64,000 nt of DNA from Oscillospiraceae bacterium. GTDB lineage: Bacteria > Bacillota > Clostridia > UMGS1840. The stretch is taken from assembly GCA_015068645.1 (NCBI GenBank), contig SVKD01000012.1, positions 1 to 64,000 of the forward strand, given 5' to 3'. Shown one piece after another: positions 44,145-54,637 of this stretch; positions within the stretch are counted from its first letter, which is position 1, and every line of letters starts with the position of its first letter. Below the pieces are notes generated by a model. The model did no database searches, was not told the DNA's origin, and was given only the letters and a program-made list of their open reading frames with translations. The translations under genes and the position numbers were made by a program.

Positions 44145-44166
44145 GAAAGGGAGGTAAACTGCGATT

Positions 44167-44709
44167 ATGTCTAACTTAGCTAATTTATATAAGAACGAAG
44201 TTGCACCTGCCCTGATGAGCAAATTCGGATACAAATCTGTAATGCAGATTCCGAAAATCGACAAAGTTGTTGTAAACATCGGTGTTGGTGAAGCAAAAGA
44301 CAATGCAAAAGCGTTAGAAAGCGCTGCTGCAGACTTAACCTTAATCACCGGTCAGAAAGCAGTTCTGACCAAAGCGAAAAAATCCGTATCTAACTTCAAA
44401 TTAAGAGAAGGTATGAACATTGGATGTAAAGTTACTTTACGTGGCGAAAGAATGTATGAATTTATCGAAAGATTATTCTGCATCGCTCTTCCCCGTGTAA
44501 GAGACTTCAGAGGTATTAGCGCAAACTCTTTTGACGGCCGCGGCAACTACGCATTCGGTATCAAAGAACAGCTGATTTTCCCGGAAATCGAATACGATAA
44601 GGTAGAAAAAATCAGAGGTATGGACATTGCATTCGTTACCACTGCAAAAACTGACGAAGAAGCAAAAGAATTACTGACTCTGATGGGCGCTCCCTTCATT
44701 AAAGCGTAA
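44167..44709 (+). CDS. rplE: 50S ribosomal protein L5
   Basis: 180 residues. Contains [26 protein letters not shown] and [39 protein letters not shown]. It binds 5S rRNA with L18 and contacts P-site tRNA. GGGAGG lies upstream of the ATG. Confidence 0.97.
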   Translation: MSNLANLYKNEVAPALMSKFGYKSVMQIPKIDKVVVNIGVGEAKDNAKALESAAADLTLITGQKAVLTKAKKSVSNFKLREGMNIGCKVTLRGERMYEFIERLFCIALPRVRDFRGISANSFDGRGNYAFGIKEQLIFPEIEYDKVEKIRGMDIAFVTTAKTDEEAKELLTLMGAPFIKA

Positions 44710-44767
44710 GCGTCGATTTCTGAAGATTCCCAAAACACAAGAGTAAAGTGAAAGGAAATGGAAACAA

Positions 44768-44953
44768 ATGGCTAAAAAATCTATGATTAATAAGCAGCAG
44801 AAACCCCAGAAGTTCAGCACCAGAGAATACAACAGATGTAAAATCTGCGGCAGACCTCATGCTTATCTTAGAAAATATGGCATTTGCCGTATTTGCTTCA
44901 GAGAACTGGCATACAAAGGTCAGATTCCCGGCGTGAAAAAAGCAAGCTGGTAA
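44768..44953 (+). CDS. rpsN: 30S ribosomal protein S14, zinc-binding type (type Z)
   Basis: 61 residues, the short form with C24-x2-C27 and C40-x2-C43 binding zinc (CKICGRPH and CRICFREL). The zinc-free long paralogue that some bacteria use under zinc limitation is not in this window. Confidence 0.97.
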   Translation: MAKKSMINKQQKPQKFSTREYNRCKICGRPHAYLRKYGICRICFRELAYKGQIPGVKKASW

Positions 44954-45100
44954 GATTGGTTTTTGCAGGCGAAAGACTGTAACTGCCCGAAAGGGCAGAA
45001 AAGTCCCCCGATGGGGCACGTAAAGAATTAAGAACAAGGTTTTAGGTAAGTCGTATCACCTTGGCGTGATAAACAATACCTTAAAAAAGGAGGCTATACA
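44954..45100 (+). promoter_or_regulatory. Hairpin-rich spacer between rpsN and rpsH
   Basis: 147 bases. Two compact GC-rich hairpins, CTGCCC-GAAA-GGGCAG (44983-44998) and CCCC-CGAT-GGGG just after, lie 70-110 bases before the rpsH ribosome site. This is the position where S8 regulates the spc operon in other bacteria; a link here is only inferred. Confidence 0.35.
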
Positions 45101-45499
45101 ATGCAGATCACAGATCCTATTGCAGATATGCTTACAAGAATTAGAAATGCAGGTACAGCAAAACACGATACCGTGGATGTTCCCGCATCTAATATGAAAA
45201 AAGCAATTGCTGAGATTCTTTTAGAAGAAGGCTACATTAAGAATTTCCAGCTGATTGACAACAGCACTCAGGGCATCATCAGAATCACCCTGAAATACGG
45301 TGCAAACAAAACTAAAACAATTAATGGTTTGAGAAGAATTTCAAAACCGGGTCTCAGAGTTTACGCAAAAAGCGAAGAACTGCCGAAAGTATTAAAAGGC
45401 CTGGGTATCGCGTTAGTTTCCACTTCTAAAGGAATCATGACCGATAAAAAAGCAAGACAGGAAAATGTCGGCGGCGAAATTCTCGCTTATATTTGGTAA
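45101..45499 (+). CDS. rpsH: 30S ribosomal protein S8
   Basis: 132 residues. Begins [40 protein letters not shown] and ends with [20 protein letters not shown]. It binds central 16S rRNA. AAAGGAGG lies upstream. Confidence 0.97.
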   Translation: MQITDPIADMLTRIRNAGTAKHDTVDVPASNMKKAIAEILLEEGYIKNFQLIDNSTQGIIRITLKYGANKTKTINGLRRISKPGLRVYAKSEELPKVLKGLGIALVSTSKGIMTDKKARQENVGGEILAYIW

Positions 45500-45513
45500 T
45501 GGAGGGATAAAAG

Positions 45514-46062
45514 ATGTCTAGAATTGGTAAAATGCCGATCTCCGTACCGAATGGAGTAACAGTAACAATCGGCGCTGAAAATTTAGTAACTGTAAAAGGT
45601 CCCTTAGGAACTTTAGAACAGAAGTTCAATAAGGACATGGTCCTGAAATTGGAAAATAACGAAGTAACCGTAACCAGACCCAGTGATGAAAAAACACATA
45701 GATCCTTACACGGTTTAACTCGTACCATCCTTTCCAATATGATTACCGGTGTTACCTCCGGTTTCTCTAAAGAACTGGAAATCAACGGTGTTGGTTACAG
45801 AGTTGCAAAACAGGGTAACAAAATCGTTATGAACTTAGGTTATTCTCATCAGGTTGAGATGGAAGAACGTGACGGTATCACCCTGGATTGCCCCACACCG
45901 AATAAAATCATCGTAAAAGGTCCCGATAAACAGAAAGTTGGTCAGTTCGCTGCCAATATCCGTGAAAAAAGACCTCCGGAACCCTATAAAGGTAAAGGTA
46001 TCAAATACGTTGATGAAGTTATTATCAGAAAAGAAGGTAAAACCGGCGCTAAGAAGAAATAA
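45514..46062 (+). CDS. rplF: 50S ribosomal protein L6
   Basis: 182 residues. Begins [19 protein letters not shown], and the second half carries the L6 signature [28 protein letters not shown]. It lies near the sarcin-ricin loop and factor-binding site. Confidence 0.97.
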   Translation: MSRIGKMPISVPNGVTVTIGAENLVTVKGPLGTLEQKFNKDMVLKLENNEVTVTRPSDEKTHRSLHGLTRTILSNMITGVTSGFSKELEINGVGYRVAKQGNKIVMNLGYSHQVEMEERDGITLDCPTPNKIIVKGPDKQKVGQFAANIREKRPPEPYKGKGIKYVDEVIIRKEGKTGAKKK

Positions 46063-46119
46063 TCGTTTGGTTATGTTCCTTAGCTGTTTTATCAGATTGT
46101 TTAAAGGAGTGAATAAACA

Positions 46120-46482
46120 GTGGTTAAAAAGCAAAACAGTAATGTTGCCAGAGTAAAAAGACATTACAGAATCAGAAATAATATTAAAGGTACTGCACAG
46201 AAACCGAGACTGAATGTGTTCAGAAGCTTAAATCACATTTATGCTCAGATTATCGATGACGTTGCAGGTGTTACCTTAGTTTCCGCTTCTACCTTAAGCC
46301 CTGAATTCGGCAAGAATCCGGGTGGAAACATTGAAGCTGCGAAAAAAGTTGGTTTATTGGTTGCAGAAAAAGCAAAAGCCAAAGGTATCGAAGTTGTTGT
46401 ATTCGATCGTGGCGGTTATCTGTACCACGGACGCGTTGCCGCTTTGGCTGAAGGTGCCAGAGAAGGCGGACTGCAGTTCTAA
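46120..46482 (+). CDS. rplR: 50S ribosomal protein L18
   Basis: 120 residues from a GTG start behind [27 protein letters not shown] and the end [22 protein letters not shown] are diagnostic. It binds 5S rRNA. Confidence 0.97.
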   Translation: MVKKQNSNVARVKRHYRIRNNIKGTAQKPRLNVFRSLNHIYAQIIDDVAGVTLVSASTLSPEFGKNPGGNIEAAKKVGLLVAEKAKAKGIEVVVFDRGGYLYHGRVAALAEGAREGGLQF

Positions 46483-46514
46483 TTACACTTTAGTGATAAG
46501 GAGGAAATACAATC

Positions 46515-46997
46515 GTGAATCAAGCTAAATTTGATCCGGCTACGCTGGATATTAAAGAAAAAGTTGTTGCCTTAAACAGAGTTGCTAAAGTTGTAAAAGG
46601 TGGTAGAACCTTCCGTTTCTCAGCTTTGGTAGTTGTAGGCGACGAAAACGGTAGAGTAGGTTGCGGTATGGGTAAAGCAGCTGAAATTCCGGATGCAATC
46701 AGAAAAGGTATTGAGGATGCAAAGAAAAACATGGTGGAAATTCCCCTGTACAAAACTACTATTCCTCATGAAGTTATTGGTGAATTTGGTGCAGGCAGAG
46801 TGTTATTAAAACCTGCTGCTGAAGGTACCGGTGTTATCGCTGGTGGCCCTGCCAGAGCCGTACTGGAACTGGCTGGTATCAGAGATATCAGAACCAAATG
46901 TTTAAGATCCAACAATCCCAGAAACGTAGTATCTGCTACTATCGAAGGATTAAAGAGCTTAATGAGTTTAAAAGAAGTGGCTGATAAAAGAGGTAAA
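46515..46997 (+). CDS. rpsE: 30S ribosomal protein S5
   Basis: The gene runs in frame from a GTG at 46515 behind AAGGAGG to its stop at 47021 (168 residues); the coordinates given cover the conserved body. The N-terminal dsRNA-binding fold has [38 protein letters not shown], and the C-terminal half has [23 protein letters not shown]. It contributes to decoding accuracy; nothing unusual is seen. Confidence 0.95.
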
Positions 46998-47109
46998 ACT
47001 CCCGCTGAAATCGTGAAATAAGAGGTTTCATAGGAATCAGAACCAAATAAGATGAGTCCGAAAGAAAGGAAATGTGCCTAAAAGTTTTTAAGCACTTGGT
47101 ATTTTAAAA

Positions 47110-47289
47110 ATGGCTAAATTAAAAGTTACTTTAAAAAAGAGCCTGATCGGTCGTCTTGACAGCCATATTAAGACTGCAAACGCATTAGGCCTGAAAAAAA
47201 TCAGAGACGAAAAAATCCATAATGATACACCTCAGATCAGAGGTATGGTAAAAAAAGTATCTTATCTGGTAGACTGTGAAGAAGTCTAA
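47110..47289 (+). CDS. rpmD: 50S ribosomal protein L30
   Basis: 59 residues, easily missed because it is so short. It reads [20 protein letters not shown] and continues with [29 protein letters not shown], the L30 pattern. Its place between rpsE and rplO is standard. There is no strong ribosome site directly before the ATG (an AAAGGAAATG stretch lies about 30 bases upstream). Confidence 0.95.
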   Translation: MAKLKVTLKKSLIGRLDSHIKTANALGLKKIRDEKIHNDTPQIRGMVKKVSYLVDCEEV

Positions 47290-47319
47290 AACTAAAATTC
47301 ATTCGGAGGTGTAAAAGTT

Positions 47320-47760
47320 ATGAGATTAAATGAATTATCTCCGGCTCCGGGTTCCGTAAAAGAGCGTTACAGAAAAGGTAGAGGTCACGCTTCCGGTAAC
47401 GGAAAACAAGCCGGCAAAGGTCATAAAGGTCAGAAAGCAAGATCTGGCGGCGGTGTAAGACCCGGCTTTGAAGGCGGTCAGATGCCGTTAGCAAGAAGAC
47501 TCCCCAAAAGAGGCTTCCACAATATCTTTGCGAAAAACTATACCGAAATTCATCTTTCCGATTTAGAAAGATTTGAAAACGGAACTGAAGTTACTGCTGA
47601 ACTGTTAAAAGAAACTGGCGTAATTTCTAAAATCAATGACGGAATTGTTGTGTTAAACAGAGGAGATCTTACCAAAAAGCTGACTGTAAAAGCTGCAAGA
47701 TTCTCAAAAGCTGCTGCTGAAAAAATTACTGCTTTAGGTGGAAAGACTGAGGTGATTTAA
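47320..47760 (+). CDS. rplO: 50S ribosomal protein L15
   Basis: 146 residues. Begins [43 protein letters not shown] in overlapping parts, the basic glycine-rich N terminus of L15, followed by the globular C-terminal half. It stops one base before secY, so translation is probably coupled. Confidence 0.97.
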   Translation: MRLNELSPAPGSVKERYRKGRGHASGNGKQAGKGHKGQKARSGGGVRPGFEGGQMPLARRLPKRGFHNIFAKNYTEIHLSDLERFENGTEVTAELLKETGVISKINDGIVVLNRGDLTKKLTVKAARFSKAAAEKITALGGKTEVI

Positions 47761-47761
47761 T

Positions 47762-49012
47762 ATGTTTAGCATATTAAAAAATGCATGGAAAATTCCGGAT
47801 CTGAGAAAAAAACTCTTATACACTTTGCTGTTACTGGTTGTTTTCAGATTAGGATCGCATATCCCTGTTCCCTTTATTAACAGAGATATTTTACCCCAGC
47901 TGTTTGGCAGCGGAAATAATACTCTGTTTGGTTTAGCAAACATTATGTCCGGTAATGCTTTAGAGCAAGCAACTATTTTTGCAATGAGCATCACCCCTTA
48001 CATTAACTCATCCATTATCATGCAGCTTCTGACTGTTGCAATTCCCGCTTTGGAAAAAATGGCTAAAGAAGGGGAAGAAGGCAAAAAGAAAATTGCAAAA
48101 ATCACTCGTATTGTTACCATCGTTTTAGCATTTGTTCAGGCATCCGGTTTATACATGGCTGTTGTTGATACAAGCTTTAAAGGACCGATCACCTTCTTTG
48201 CTGTAGTTCTTACCTTAACAGCTGGTACCGCATTCTTAATGTGGTTAGGTGAGCAGATTAATGAAAAAGGTGTTGGTAACGGTATCTCCATGATCATCTT
48301 TGCAGGTATCGTATCCGGTGCTCCTACTGCGCTGTATTCCTTTATCGTAGGTGGAACCAACTGGTTAATCATTGCTGCACTGGCGTTGATTATCCTGGTT
48401 GTAATCGGTTTCATCGTTCTGATGAACAATGCTGAAAGAAGAATTCCTGTTCAGTATGCAAAAAGAGTTGTTGGTAGAAAAATGTATGGCGGCCAGAGCA
48501 CTCACGTGCCGATTAAGGTTGCTATGGCAGGGGTTTTACCCATCATCTTTGCTGTATCTATTATGGCATTCCCTGCAACCATCGCACAGATGCTTGGCGG
48601 TGCAGGTACCGGATTCTGGGCAGGCGTTATCCGTGTGTTATCACCCGGTAGCATTTGGTACTCCATCATTTATTTCATTCTGATTATTCTGTTCACATTC
48701 TTCTATACTGAACTGCAGTTTAATCCGATTGAAATTGCAAATAACATGAAGGCTAACGGTGGTTTCGTTCCCGGCTTAAGACCTGGTAAACCCACCAGTG
48801 ACTTCATCCGTATGGTATTAAACAGAATCACTCTGATCGGTGCAATCTTTATTGCGTTGATTGCAGTTGTTCCCACCTTGCTCTCGCACATCAATCCTGC
48901 GTTTGCATTCGGTGGATCTTCTCTGATCATCGTAGTAGGTGTTGCAATTGAAACCGTAAAACAGATTGAATCTCAGATGTTGATGAGACATTATAAAGGC
49001 TTCTTAGATTAA
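47762..49012 (+). CDS. secY: Protein translocase channel subunit SecY
   Basis: 416 residues with ten predicted membrane helices. Starts with an amphipathic KNAWKIPDLRKKLLYTLLLLVVFRLGSHIPVPFIN; plug and pore regions are present, and the cytoplasmic loops include RRIPVQYAKRVVGRKMYGGQSTHVPIKV and GFVPGLRPGKPTSDFI. It forms the SecYEG channel for export and membrane insertion. Its place in the spc operon is standard. Confidence 0.97.
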   Translation: MFSILKNAWKIPDLRKKLLYTLLLLVVFRLGSHIPVPFINRDILPQLFGSGNNTLFGLANIMSGNALEQATIFAMSITPYINSSIIMQLLTVAIPALEKMAKEGEEGKKKIAKITRIVTIVLAFVQASGLYMAVVDTSFKGPITFFAVVLTLTAGTAFLMWLGEQINEKGVGNGISMIIFAGIVSGAPTALYSFIVGGTNWLIIAALALIILVVIGFIVLMNNAERRIPVQYAKRVVGRKMYGGQSTHVPIKVAMAGVLPIIFAVSIMAFPATIAQMLGGAGTGFWAGVIRVLSPGSIWYSIIYFILIILFTFFYTELQFNPIEIANNMKANGGFVPGLRPGKPTSDFIRMVLNRITLIGAIFIALIAVVPTLLSHINPAFAFGGSSLIIVVGVAIETVKQIESQMLMRHYKGFLD

Positions 49013-49033
49013 AATTTTTTGCGGTGCATAACA

Positions 49034-49672
49034 ATGATTTTGACATTATTAGGAGCGCCCGGTGCCGGTAAAGGAACTTTGGCGCGAAATTTAGCAAAAA
49101 AATTAGAAATTCCAACCATCTCAACCGGAGCATTGCTCCGGGATGAGATTGGTAAGGGCTCTCCATTAGGACAAGAAATTGATCGGCTGATTTCCAAAGG
49201 AAATTTTGTGTCGGACGAAATGGTTTACAAGTTACTCATCAATAGACTTTCGGAGCCAGATTGTCGGAACGGATACATTTTAGACGGTTTTCCCAGAAAT
49301 ACTGCTCAGGTAGAAAATTTGGCTGAGTTGGGAATCAAGCTGGATAAAGCGTTGCTTTTAGATGTGTCTGATGAAACGATTATCAATCGTTTAGCCGGTC
49401 GCAGAGAATGTCCAAATTGCAGAGCTACCTTTCATATTCAGTATAATCCACCGAAACAGGACAATATTTGTGACGAATGCGGTACCACTCTGAAGATCAG
49501 AGAGGATGACCGACCGGAGGTAATTTCCAAACGGTTGGATATTTATCGCAAAGAAACACAACCTTTAATTCAACTTTTCTCTGAAAAGGGATTATTGGTA
49601 GCCGTTCAAAGTTGTGTCGGTGTGGAAGATACTGTGGAAAATGCATTACAAGTGCTGGGTGTAAGATTATGA
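49034..49672 (+). CDS. adk: Adenylate kinase
   Basis: 212 residues from the ATG at 49034 (a TTG five codons earlier is unlikely). It interconverts ATP + AMP and 2 ADP. The P-loop GAPGAGKGT is at about 7-15, DGFPRNTAQ is the Asp-Gly-Phe-Pro-Arg segment, and the long LID carries four zinc cysteines (CPNCRATF and CDECGTTL), the Gram-positive type. It overlaps map by four bases. Confidence 0.96.
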   Translation: MILTLLGAPGAGKGTLARNLAKKLEIPTISTGALLRDEIGKGSPLGQEIDRLISKGNFVSDEMVYKLLINRLSEPDCRNGYILDGFPRNTAQVENLAELGIKLDKALLLDVSDETIINRLAGRRECPNCRATFHIQYNPPKQDNICDECGTTLKIREDDRPEVISKRLDIYRKETQPLIQLFSEKGLLVAVQSCVGVEDTVENALQVLGVRL

Positions 49673-50418
49673 TTTATATTAAAAGTAAAGAAGAAATTAC
49701 ACTGATGAAAAAAGCTGGTCAGATTACCAAAGGTGCTTTACAAAAAGCTATCGAAGCGGTAAGACCGGGAATCAAGACAATTGAGCTTGACAAAATTGCA
49801 GAAAATTTCATCAGAAAATGCAATGCTACCCCATCTTTTTACCAATACAATGGTTATCCGATGCACATTTGTGTTTCGGTGAACGATGAGGTGGTGCATG
49901 GAATTCCCGGTGAATACGTGATTCAGGAAGGCGATATTGTCAGCATTGATTGCGGCGCTTGTTATAAAGGATATCATGGCGACTGTGCCGACACTGCATT
50001 CGCCGGAGCCGTTTCCCAAGAGGCAAAGCTTCTTGTGGAAGCAACCCGAGAAAGTTTCTTTTTAGGGATGAAGCAGGCTGTGGCAGGAAACAGAGTCGGA
50101 GATATTTCAGAAACCATTCAGACATTTATTGAAGGAAAAGGGTTTTCCATTGTTCGTGATTTGGAAGGCCACGGCATCGGAGCGAATTTGCACGAAGGGC
50201 CGTCGGTTCCCAATTTCGGAAGAGCAGGGAAGGGACCCAAGCTGATGCCGGGGATGACCATTGCCGTGGAACCTATGGTAAACCTAGGGCAATATCCTGT
50301 GTATCAGGATGCCATAGACCGTTGGACTATCCGTACGGTGGACGGCAGCCTATCGGCACATTACGAAAATACCATTCTTATCACAGACAGTGAACCTGTC
50401 ATCTTAACTACGTTATAA
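49669..50418 (+). CDS. map: Methionine aminopeptidase, type I
   Basis: 249 residues, ATGA overlap with adk. Removes N-terminal Met from new proteins. Metal ligands lie in SIDCGACYKGYHGDCADTAF (two Asp), the His in EGHGIGANLHEGP, and the two Glu in VEPMV and HYENTILIT. The substrate-side His is in YNGYPMHICVSVNDEVVHGIP. The GTVRT-type strand is present as TIRTVDGS. Confidence 0.96.
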   Translation: MIYIKSKEEITLMKKAGQITKGALQKAIEAVRPGIKTIELDKIAENFIRKCNATPSFYQYNGYPMHICVSVNDEVVHGIPGEYVIQEGDIVSIDCGACYKGYHGDCADTAFAGAVSQEAKLLVEATRESFFLGMKQAVAGNRVGDISETIQTFIEGKGFSIVRDLEGHGIGANLHEGPSVPNFGRAGKGPKLMPGMTIAVEPMVNLGQYPVYQDAIDRWTIRTVDGSLSAHYENTILITDSEPVILTTL

Positions 50419-50429
50419 GGAGGGCAAGG

Positions 50430-50711
50430 ATGTTTCAAATAGCGGACTTGGTTGTATCCTTAAGCGGTAGAGATAAGAATCGCATTTTTATGGTATTGGA
50501 AGTTTTAGATTCCAATTATGTGTTGCTTGCAGACGGAATGCTTCGGAAATTAGAAAAGCCGAAGAAGAAAAAAGTAAAGCATTTGGAAAAATCCCAATAT
50601 ACTTTAAATGAACGTCTGCTTCAAAAAATCAGCGAAGGTAAAAAAATTACCAATGCAGAGCTTCGAAAATCACTTCGGGCTCTCACAGATGATACTGAAT
50701 CGGAAGAATAA
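50430..50711 (+). CDS. KOW-domain RNA-binding protein (L14e-like)
   Basis: 93 residues behind AAGGAGG. The N-terminal half is a KOW-type fold (FQIADLVVSLSGRDKNRIFMVLEVLDSNYVLLADGMLRKLEKPKKKKVKHLE), similar to archaeal/eukaryotic L14e, followed by a helical tail. In many Clostridia a gene like this sits between map and infA. It is probably a ribosome- or RNA-associated accessory factor; function unproven. Confidence 0.85.
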   Translation: MFQIADLVVSLSGRDKNRIFMVLEVLDSNYVLLADGMLRKLEKPKKKKVKHLEKSQYTLNERLLQKISEGKKITNAELRKSLRALTDDTESEE

Positions 50712-50732
50712 CAGTTGCACGGAGGAAAAATT

Positions 50733-50951
50733 ATGCCGAAAGATGATGTACTTGAATTAGAAGGAACTGTAATTGAAGCATTACCCAATGCTCAGTTCAC
50801 AGTTGAATTAGAAAATGGGCACAAAATTTTAGCTCATATCTCAGGAAAATTAAGAATGCACTACATTAAAATTCTGCCGGGAGATAAAGTGACTTTAGAA
50901 ATGTCTCCCTATGATTTAACCAGAGGCAGAATTGTATGGAGAGCGAAATAA
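50733..50951 (+). CDS. infA: Translation initiation factor IF-1
   Basis: 72 residues from the ATG at 50733, with GGAGG nine bases upstream. An OB fold: [62 protein letters not shown]. It binds the 30S A site. The longer in-frame start at 50715 precedes the ribosome site. Confidence 0.97.
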   Translation: MPKDDVLELEGTVIEALPNAQFTVELENGHKILAHISGKLRMHYIKILPGDKVTLEMSPYDLTRGRIVWRAK

Positions 50952-50967
50952 TAGGAGGTAAATACTC

Positions 50968-51081
50968 ATGAAAGTAAGACCGTCTGTAAAAAAAATCTGC
51001 GAAAAATGTAAAGTTATCCGCAGAAAAGGAAATATCATGGTAATTTGCGAAAACCCCAAACACAAACAGAGACAGGGTTAA
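50968..51081 (+). CDS. rpmJ: 50S ribosomal protein L36
   Basis: 37 residues: [20 protein letters not shown] followed by [17 protein letters not shown], with zinc ligands C11, C14, C27 and H32. Too short for most open-frame scans. AGGAGG precedes the ATG. Confidence 0.97.
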   Translation: MKVRPSVKKICEKCKVIRRKGNIMVICENPKHKQRQG

Positions 51082-51329
51082 TCGCCAAATTCCAAAGAAT
51101 GCCCGTTTAGCGGCAAAGACAAACCTTTTGTGAAAAAGGCGCGGCTGTACAGAGTTCCTCTGTATGCCTTTTTTGCAGGATGTTTGCTTCATATAAGGAA
51201 TACTTTTTATAAAACGTGTTCCAACTGCTCTCACTGTGAGAGGAAAACGGTTTCACTAATCGTTTTCGCGGGAAACCGCCAATAAACAAACGAAATCCAA
51301 CACGAAAAAATCAGGAGGTGTAGATTCAA
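51082..51329 (+). promoter_or_regulatory. Spacer with terminator-like hairpin between rpmJ and rpsM
   Basis: 248 bases without a gene. AAAAAGGC...TACAGAG-TTC-CTCTGTA...GCCTTTTTT (51133-51174) is a convincing intrinsic terminator or attenuator, followed by a second foldable stretch (CGGTTTC/GAAACCG) before rpsM. It may divide the superoperon or provide read-through control. Confidence 0.55.
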
Positions 51330-51698
51330 ATGGCAAGAATTGCTGGTATCGACTTACCCAGAGAAAAAAGAGTAGAAATCGGTTTGACCTATATCTACGG
51401 AATTGGTGTTTCTGCTTCCAGAAGAATTTTAAAAGAAACCGGAATCAATCCCGACACCAGAGTTAAAGATTTAACCGATGAAGAAGTAGCAAAATTAAGA
51501 GATAATATCGACAAAAACCATGTAGTTGAAGGTGATCTTCGCCGTGACGTTGCAATGGATATCAAACGTTTGATTGAAATTGGATGTTACAGAGGAACCA
51601 GACACAGAAAAGGTCTGCCTTGCAGAGGTCAGAGAACCAAAACCAACGCAAGAACCAGAAAAGGTCCCAGAAAAACTATGGCAAACAAAAAGAAATAA
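51330..51698 (+). CDS. rpsM: 30S ribosomal protein S13
   Basis: 122 residues. Begins [26 protein letters not shown] and ends with the basic [18 protein letters not shown] tail that touches P-site tRNA. AGGAGG is upstream. First gene of the alpha-operon section. Confidence 0.97.
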   Translation: MARIAGIDLPREKRVEIGLTYIYGIGVSASRRILKETGINPDTRVKDLTDEEVAKLRDNIDKNHVVEGDLRRDVAMDIKRLIEIGCYRGTRHRKGLPCRGQRTKTNARTRKGPRKTMANKKK

Positions 51699-51802
51699 TC
51701 TTTTTGCTTGGGTTTCCCATACGGCAGGCAGGCTAAGAAGCTTGTTGCCTAGAAGAATCGAAGTGTAGAGATGCACTTTAACGAAAGGAATGAGAAAATC
51801 AA

Positions 51803-52198
51803 ATGGCTAAAGCGGTTAAAAGAACTACCAGAAGAAGAAAAGAGAAGAAGCACATTGAGAAAGGTGCAGTTCATATTCAGTCTTCTTTCAACAATACAAT
51901 CGTAACCATCACTGACGTTGCAGGTAATGCACTTTCTTGGGCATCCGCAGGTGGTCTGGGCTTCAGAGGCTCCAGAAAAAACACCCCGTTTGCTGCACAG
52001 ATGGCTGCTGAAACTGCTGCAAAAGCTGCTATGGAACATGGCTTAAAAACTGTTGAAGTTTTCGTAAAAGGTCCCGGTTCCGGTAGAGAAGCTGCAATCA
52101 GAGCACTGCAGACCGCAGGTTTGGAAGTTACCATGATTAAAGACGTAACTCCTATTCCTCACAACGGTTGCAGACCTCCGAAGAGAAGAAGAGTATAA
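51803..52198 (+). CDS. rpsK: 30S ribosomal protein S11
   Basis: 131 residues. [36 protein letters not shown] and the C-terminal [17 protein letters not shown] are diagnostic. It lies on the 30S platform with S18 and S21. Confidence 0.97.
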   Translation: MAKAVKRTTRRRKEKKHIEKGAVHIQSSFNNTIVTITDVAGNALSWASAGGLGFRGSRKNTPFAAQMAAETAAKAAMEHGLKTVEVFVKGPGSGREAAIRALQTAGLEVTMIKDVTPIPHNGCRPPKRRRV

Positions 52199-52277
52199 TC
52201 TCTTTTGGAGAACATTATTATTTGAAATTTAGGATTTTGGCGATAAGCCAAAGAATACAAGTGGAGGTGCAAAACAA

Positions 52278-52904
52278 ATGGCAAGATATACAGGTGCAGT
52301 GTGCCGTCTTTGCAGAAGAGAAAATCAGAAACTTTTCTTAAAAGGTACCAGATGTTTTTCTGAAAAATGTGCACTGTCTAAAAGAGCATATGCTCCCGGA
52401 CAGCACGGCCAGGCAAGAAAGAAAATGTCTGAATACGGCGTTCAGCTGCGTGAAAAACAGAAAACTAGAAGATATTATGGCGTATTAGAAGGTCAGTTTG
52501 CAAACTACTACGAAATGGCTGTTAAAAAAGCAGGCATCACCGGTGAAAACTTACTGATCATCTTAGAATCCAGATTAGATAACATCGTTTACAGATTAGG
52601 TTGGGCTACTTCCAGACCGGAAGCTAGACAGCTGGTTAGACATGGCCATTTTGAAGTAAACGGTCAGAAAGCAAACATTCCTTCTATCTTACTGAAGGCA
52701 GGAGATACCATCACCATTAAAGATAAGAGCCGCAGCTCTGAAAAGATTAAAGCAGTGTTAGAAACTACCGAATCTAAAGTAGTTCCCATGTGGTTATCTT
52801 TAGATAAAAACGCTTTAAGCGCTTCTATCGTAAGAATGCCCACCAGAGACGAAATCGATCTGGAAGTTGAAGAACACTTAATCGTTGAGTTGTACTCCAA
52901 ATAA
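52278..52904 (+). CDS. rpsD: 30S ribosomal protein S4
   Basis: 208 residues. The N-terminal zinc site has C9-x2-C12 and C26/C31 (the zinc-containing form), and an S4 domain lies in the middle ([32 protein letters not shown]). Nucleates 30S assembly. In Bacillus rpsD stands alone; here it is inside the alpha operon, as in many Clostridia. Confidence 0.97.
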   Translation: MARYTGAVCRLCRRENQKLFLKGTRCFSEKCALSKRAYAPGQHGQARKKMSEYGVQLREKQKTRRYYGVLEGQFANYYEMAVKKAGITGENLLIILESRLDNIVYRLGWATSRPEARQLVRHGHFEVNGQKANIPSILLKAGDTITIKDKSRSSEKIKAVLETTESKVVPMWLSLDKNALSASIVRMPTRDEIDLEVEEHLIVELYSK

Positions 52905-53047
52905 GATATTGACTTTGCTTTTATGCTTTCTCCGATCGTTTTTTGGTCGGAGGAGGCGGTTAAGTCAGTATGGCTGACCCAAAGAGCGTAAAACTCCAAC
53001 ACGATAGAAAATAAGATTGAACACCAGTAGGTGAGGAGGGTCACAAT

Positions 53048-53995
53048 ATGATTTTAATTGAAAAACCCAATATCGAATTTTTAGACCGGTCACCCAGCGG
53101 TGATTATGCTAAATTTTCCTTAAGCCCGTTAAATCGGGGATATGGTACTACCCTTGGTAACAGCTTGAGAAGAATTCTGTTATCTTCTTTGGAAGGTGTT
53201 GCTCCCACCAGCGTGAAAATTGATGGTGTGGTACACGAATTCTCCACCATTCCCGGTGTGAAAGAAGATGTAACCGAAATTATTCTGAATGTAAAAAATA
53301 TCGCTGCAAAACTGTTCTGTGACGGTCCTAAAACCGTGATTTTAGAAGCAGACGGCGAATGTGTTTTAACTGCCGGCGATATCAAACCGGATGCAGAAGT
53401 GGAAATTAAAAACCCCGAACTGCACATTGCAACCTTAAATAAAGACGCAAAATTCTATATGGAAATTGTGTTTGACCACGGTATCGGATATGTTCCTTCT
53501 GAACTGAATAAAACTCCGACTCTGCCTGTGGGTGCAATTCCGGTTGACTCCATTTATACTCCTGTAAAGAAGGTAAATGCAACTGTTGAAAACACCAGAG
53601 TAGGTAACAAAACCGACCATGATAAACTGACTTTGGAAGTTTGGACCAACGGCGTGTTGACTGCTGACGAAGCAGTTGGCTGGGCTGCAAAAATCATGAG
53701 CGAGCATCTGTCTTTATTCGTAGGTTTGTCCGAAGAAGCAAAGAACAGCGATATCATGGTGGAAAAAGAAGAAGACTACAAAGAAAAAGTTTTGGAAATG
53801 ACTATCGAGGATTTAGACTTGTCTGTTCGTTCTTACAACTGTCTGAAACGTGCAGGTATCAACAATGTTGAAGACCTGTCCAAGAAGACTCAGGAAGAAA
53901 TGATTAAGGTAAGAAACTTAGGTAGAAAATCCATGGAAGAAGTTATTGCCAAATTAGAAGCGTTAGGCTTGACTCTGGCGCAGGAAGAAGAATAA
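53048..53995 (+). CDS. rpoA: RNA polymerase alpha subunit
   Basis: 315 residues. The N-terminal dimerisation domain ([25 protein letters not shown]) assembles beta and beta-prime. The C-terminal DNA-binding domain ([46 protein letters not shown]) contacts UP elements and regulators. GAGGAGG precedes the ATG. Confidence 0.98.
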   Translation: MILIEKPNIEFLDRSPSGDYAKFSLSPLNRGYGTTLGNSLRRILLSSLEGVAPTSVKIDGVVHEFSTIPGVKEDVTEIILNVKNIAAKLFCDGPKTVILEADGECVLTAGDIKPDAEVEIKNPELHIATLNKDAKFYMEIVFDHGIGYVPSELNKTPTLPVGAIPVDSIYTPVKKVNATVENTRVGNKTDHDKLTLEVWTNGVLTADEAVGWAAKIMSEHLSLFVGLSEEAKNSDIMVEKEEDYKEKVLEMTIEDLDLSVRSYNCLKRAGINNVEDLSKKTQEEMIKVRNLGRKSMEEVIAKLEALGLTLAQEEE

Positions 53996-54040
53996 ACCTG
54001 ACCCGAAAGGGAATTGATTAAAAAGGGAGGCTATGTCAAA

Positions 54041-54382
54041 ATGGCAGGAACCAGAAAATTAGGTCGTCCTACAGACCATAGAATCGCTATGCTCAAAAAT
54101 CTTGTTACTGCTCTGTTAGAACACGGTAAAATGGAAACCACCGTTACCAGAGCAAAAGAAACCAGAGCATTGGCTGAAAAAATGATTACTCTTGCGAAAA
54201 AAGATACTTTACATGCAAGAAGACAGGCGCTGGCTTTTATCACCAAAGAAGATGTTGTGAAAAAGCTGTTTGAAGAAATCGCTCCGAAATATGCTGAAAG
54301 AAACGGTGGTTACACCAGAATCATCAAAACTTTCGAACGCCGTGGCGATGCAGCTTTAATGTCTGTAATCGAATTAGTATAA
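54041..54382 (+). CDS. rplQ: 50S ribosomal protein L17
   Basis: 113 residues from the ATG at 54041. [36 protein letters not shown] is the family signature, and the end is [20 protein letters not shown] lies upstream. Last gene of the canonical alpha operon. Confidence 0.97.
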   Translation: MAGTRKLGRPTDHRIAMLKNLVTALLEHGKMETTVTRAKETRALAEKMITLAKKDTLHARRQALAFITKEDVVKKLFEEIAPKYAERNGGYTRIIKTFERRGDAALMSVIELV

Positions 54383-54395
54383 GGAGGTATTCACA

Positions 54396-54593
54396 ATGAA
54401 ACAGGGAATCCATCCGGATTACAAAAAAACCACTATCACCTGTGCTTGTGGCGCGGTTTATGAAACCGGCTCCAGCAAGGAAAACCTGCACGTGGAAATT
54501 TGTGCAAAATGCCATCCGTTCTATACCGGCAAACAGAAACTGGTAGACACCGGCGGACGTGTAGAAAAATTCAAAAAGAAATTTGGTTTATAA
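54396..54593 (+). CDS. rpmE: 50S ribosomal protein L31, zinc-binding type
   Basis: 65 residues. [49 protein letters not shown]. The cysteines (C-A-C and C-x2-C) mark the zinc-containing form. It follows rplQ by 13 bases, an uncommon site for rpmE, which is often next to rho or prfA. A terminator follows. Confidence 0.96.
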   Translation: MKQGIHPDYKKTTITCACGAVYETGSSKENLHVEICAKCHPFYTGKQKLVDTGGRVEKFKKKFGL

Positions 54594-54600
54594 AAACAAG

Positions 54601-54637
54601 AAAATGGCTTACAGAACACTCTGTAAGCCATTTTTTT
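54601..54637 (+). terminator. Intrinsic terminator of the ribosomal superoperon
   Basis: AAATGGCTTACAGA/TCTGTAAGCCATTT with a 4-base loop and T-run. Confidence 0.92.
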
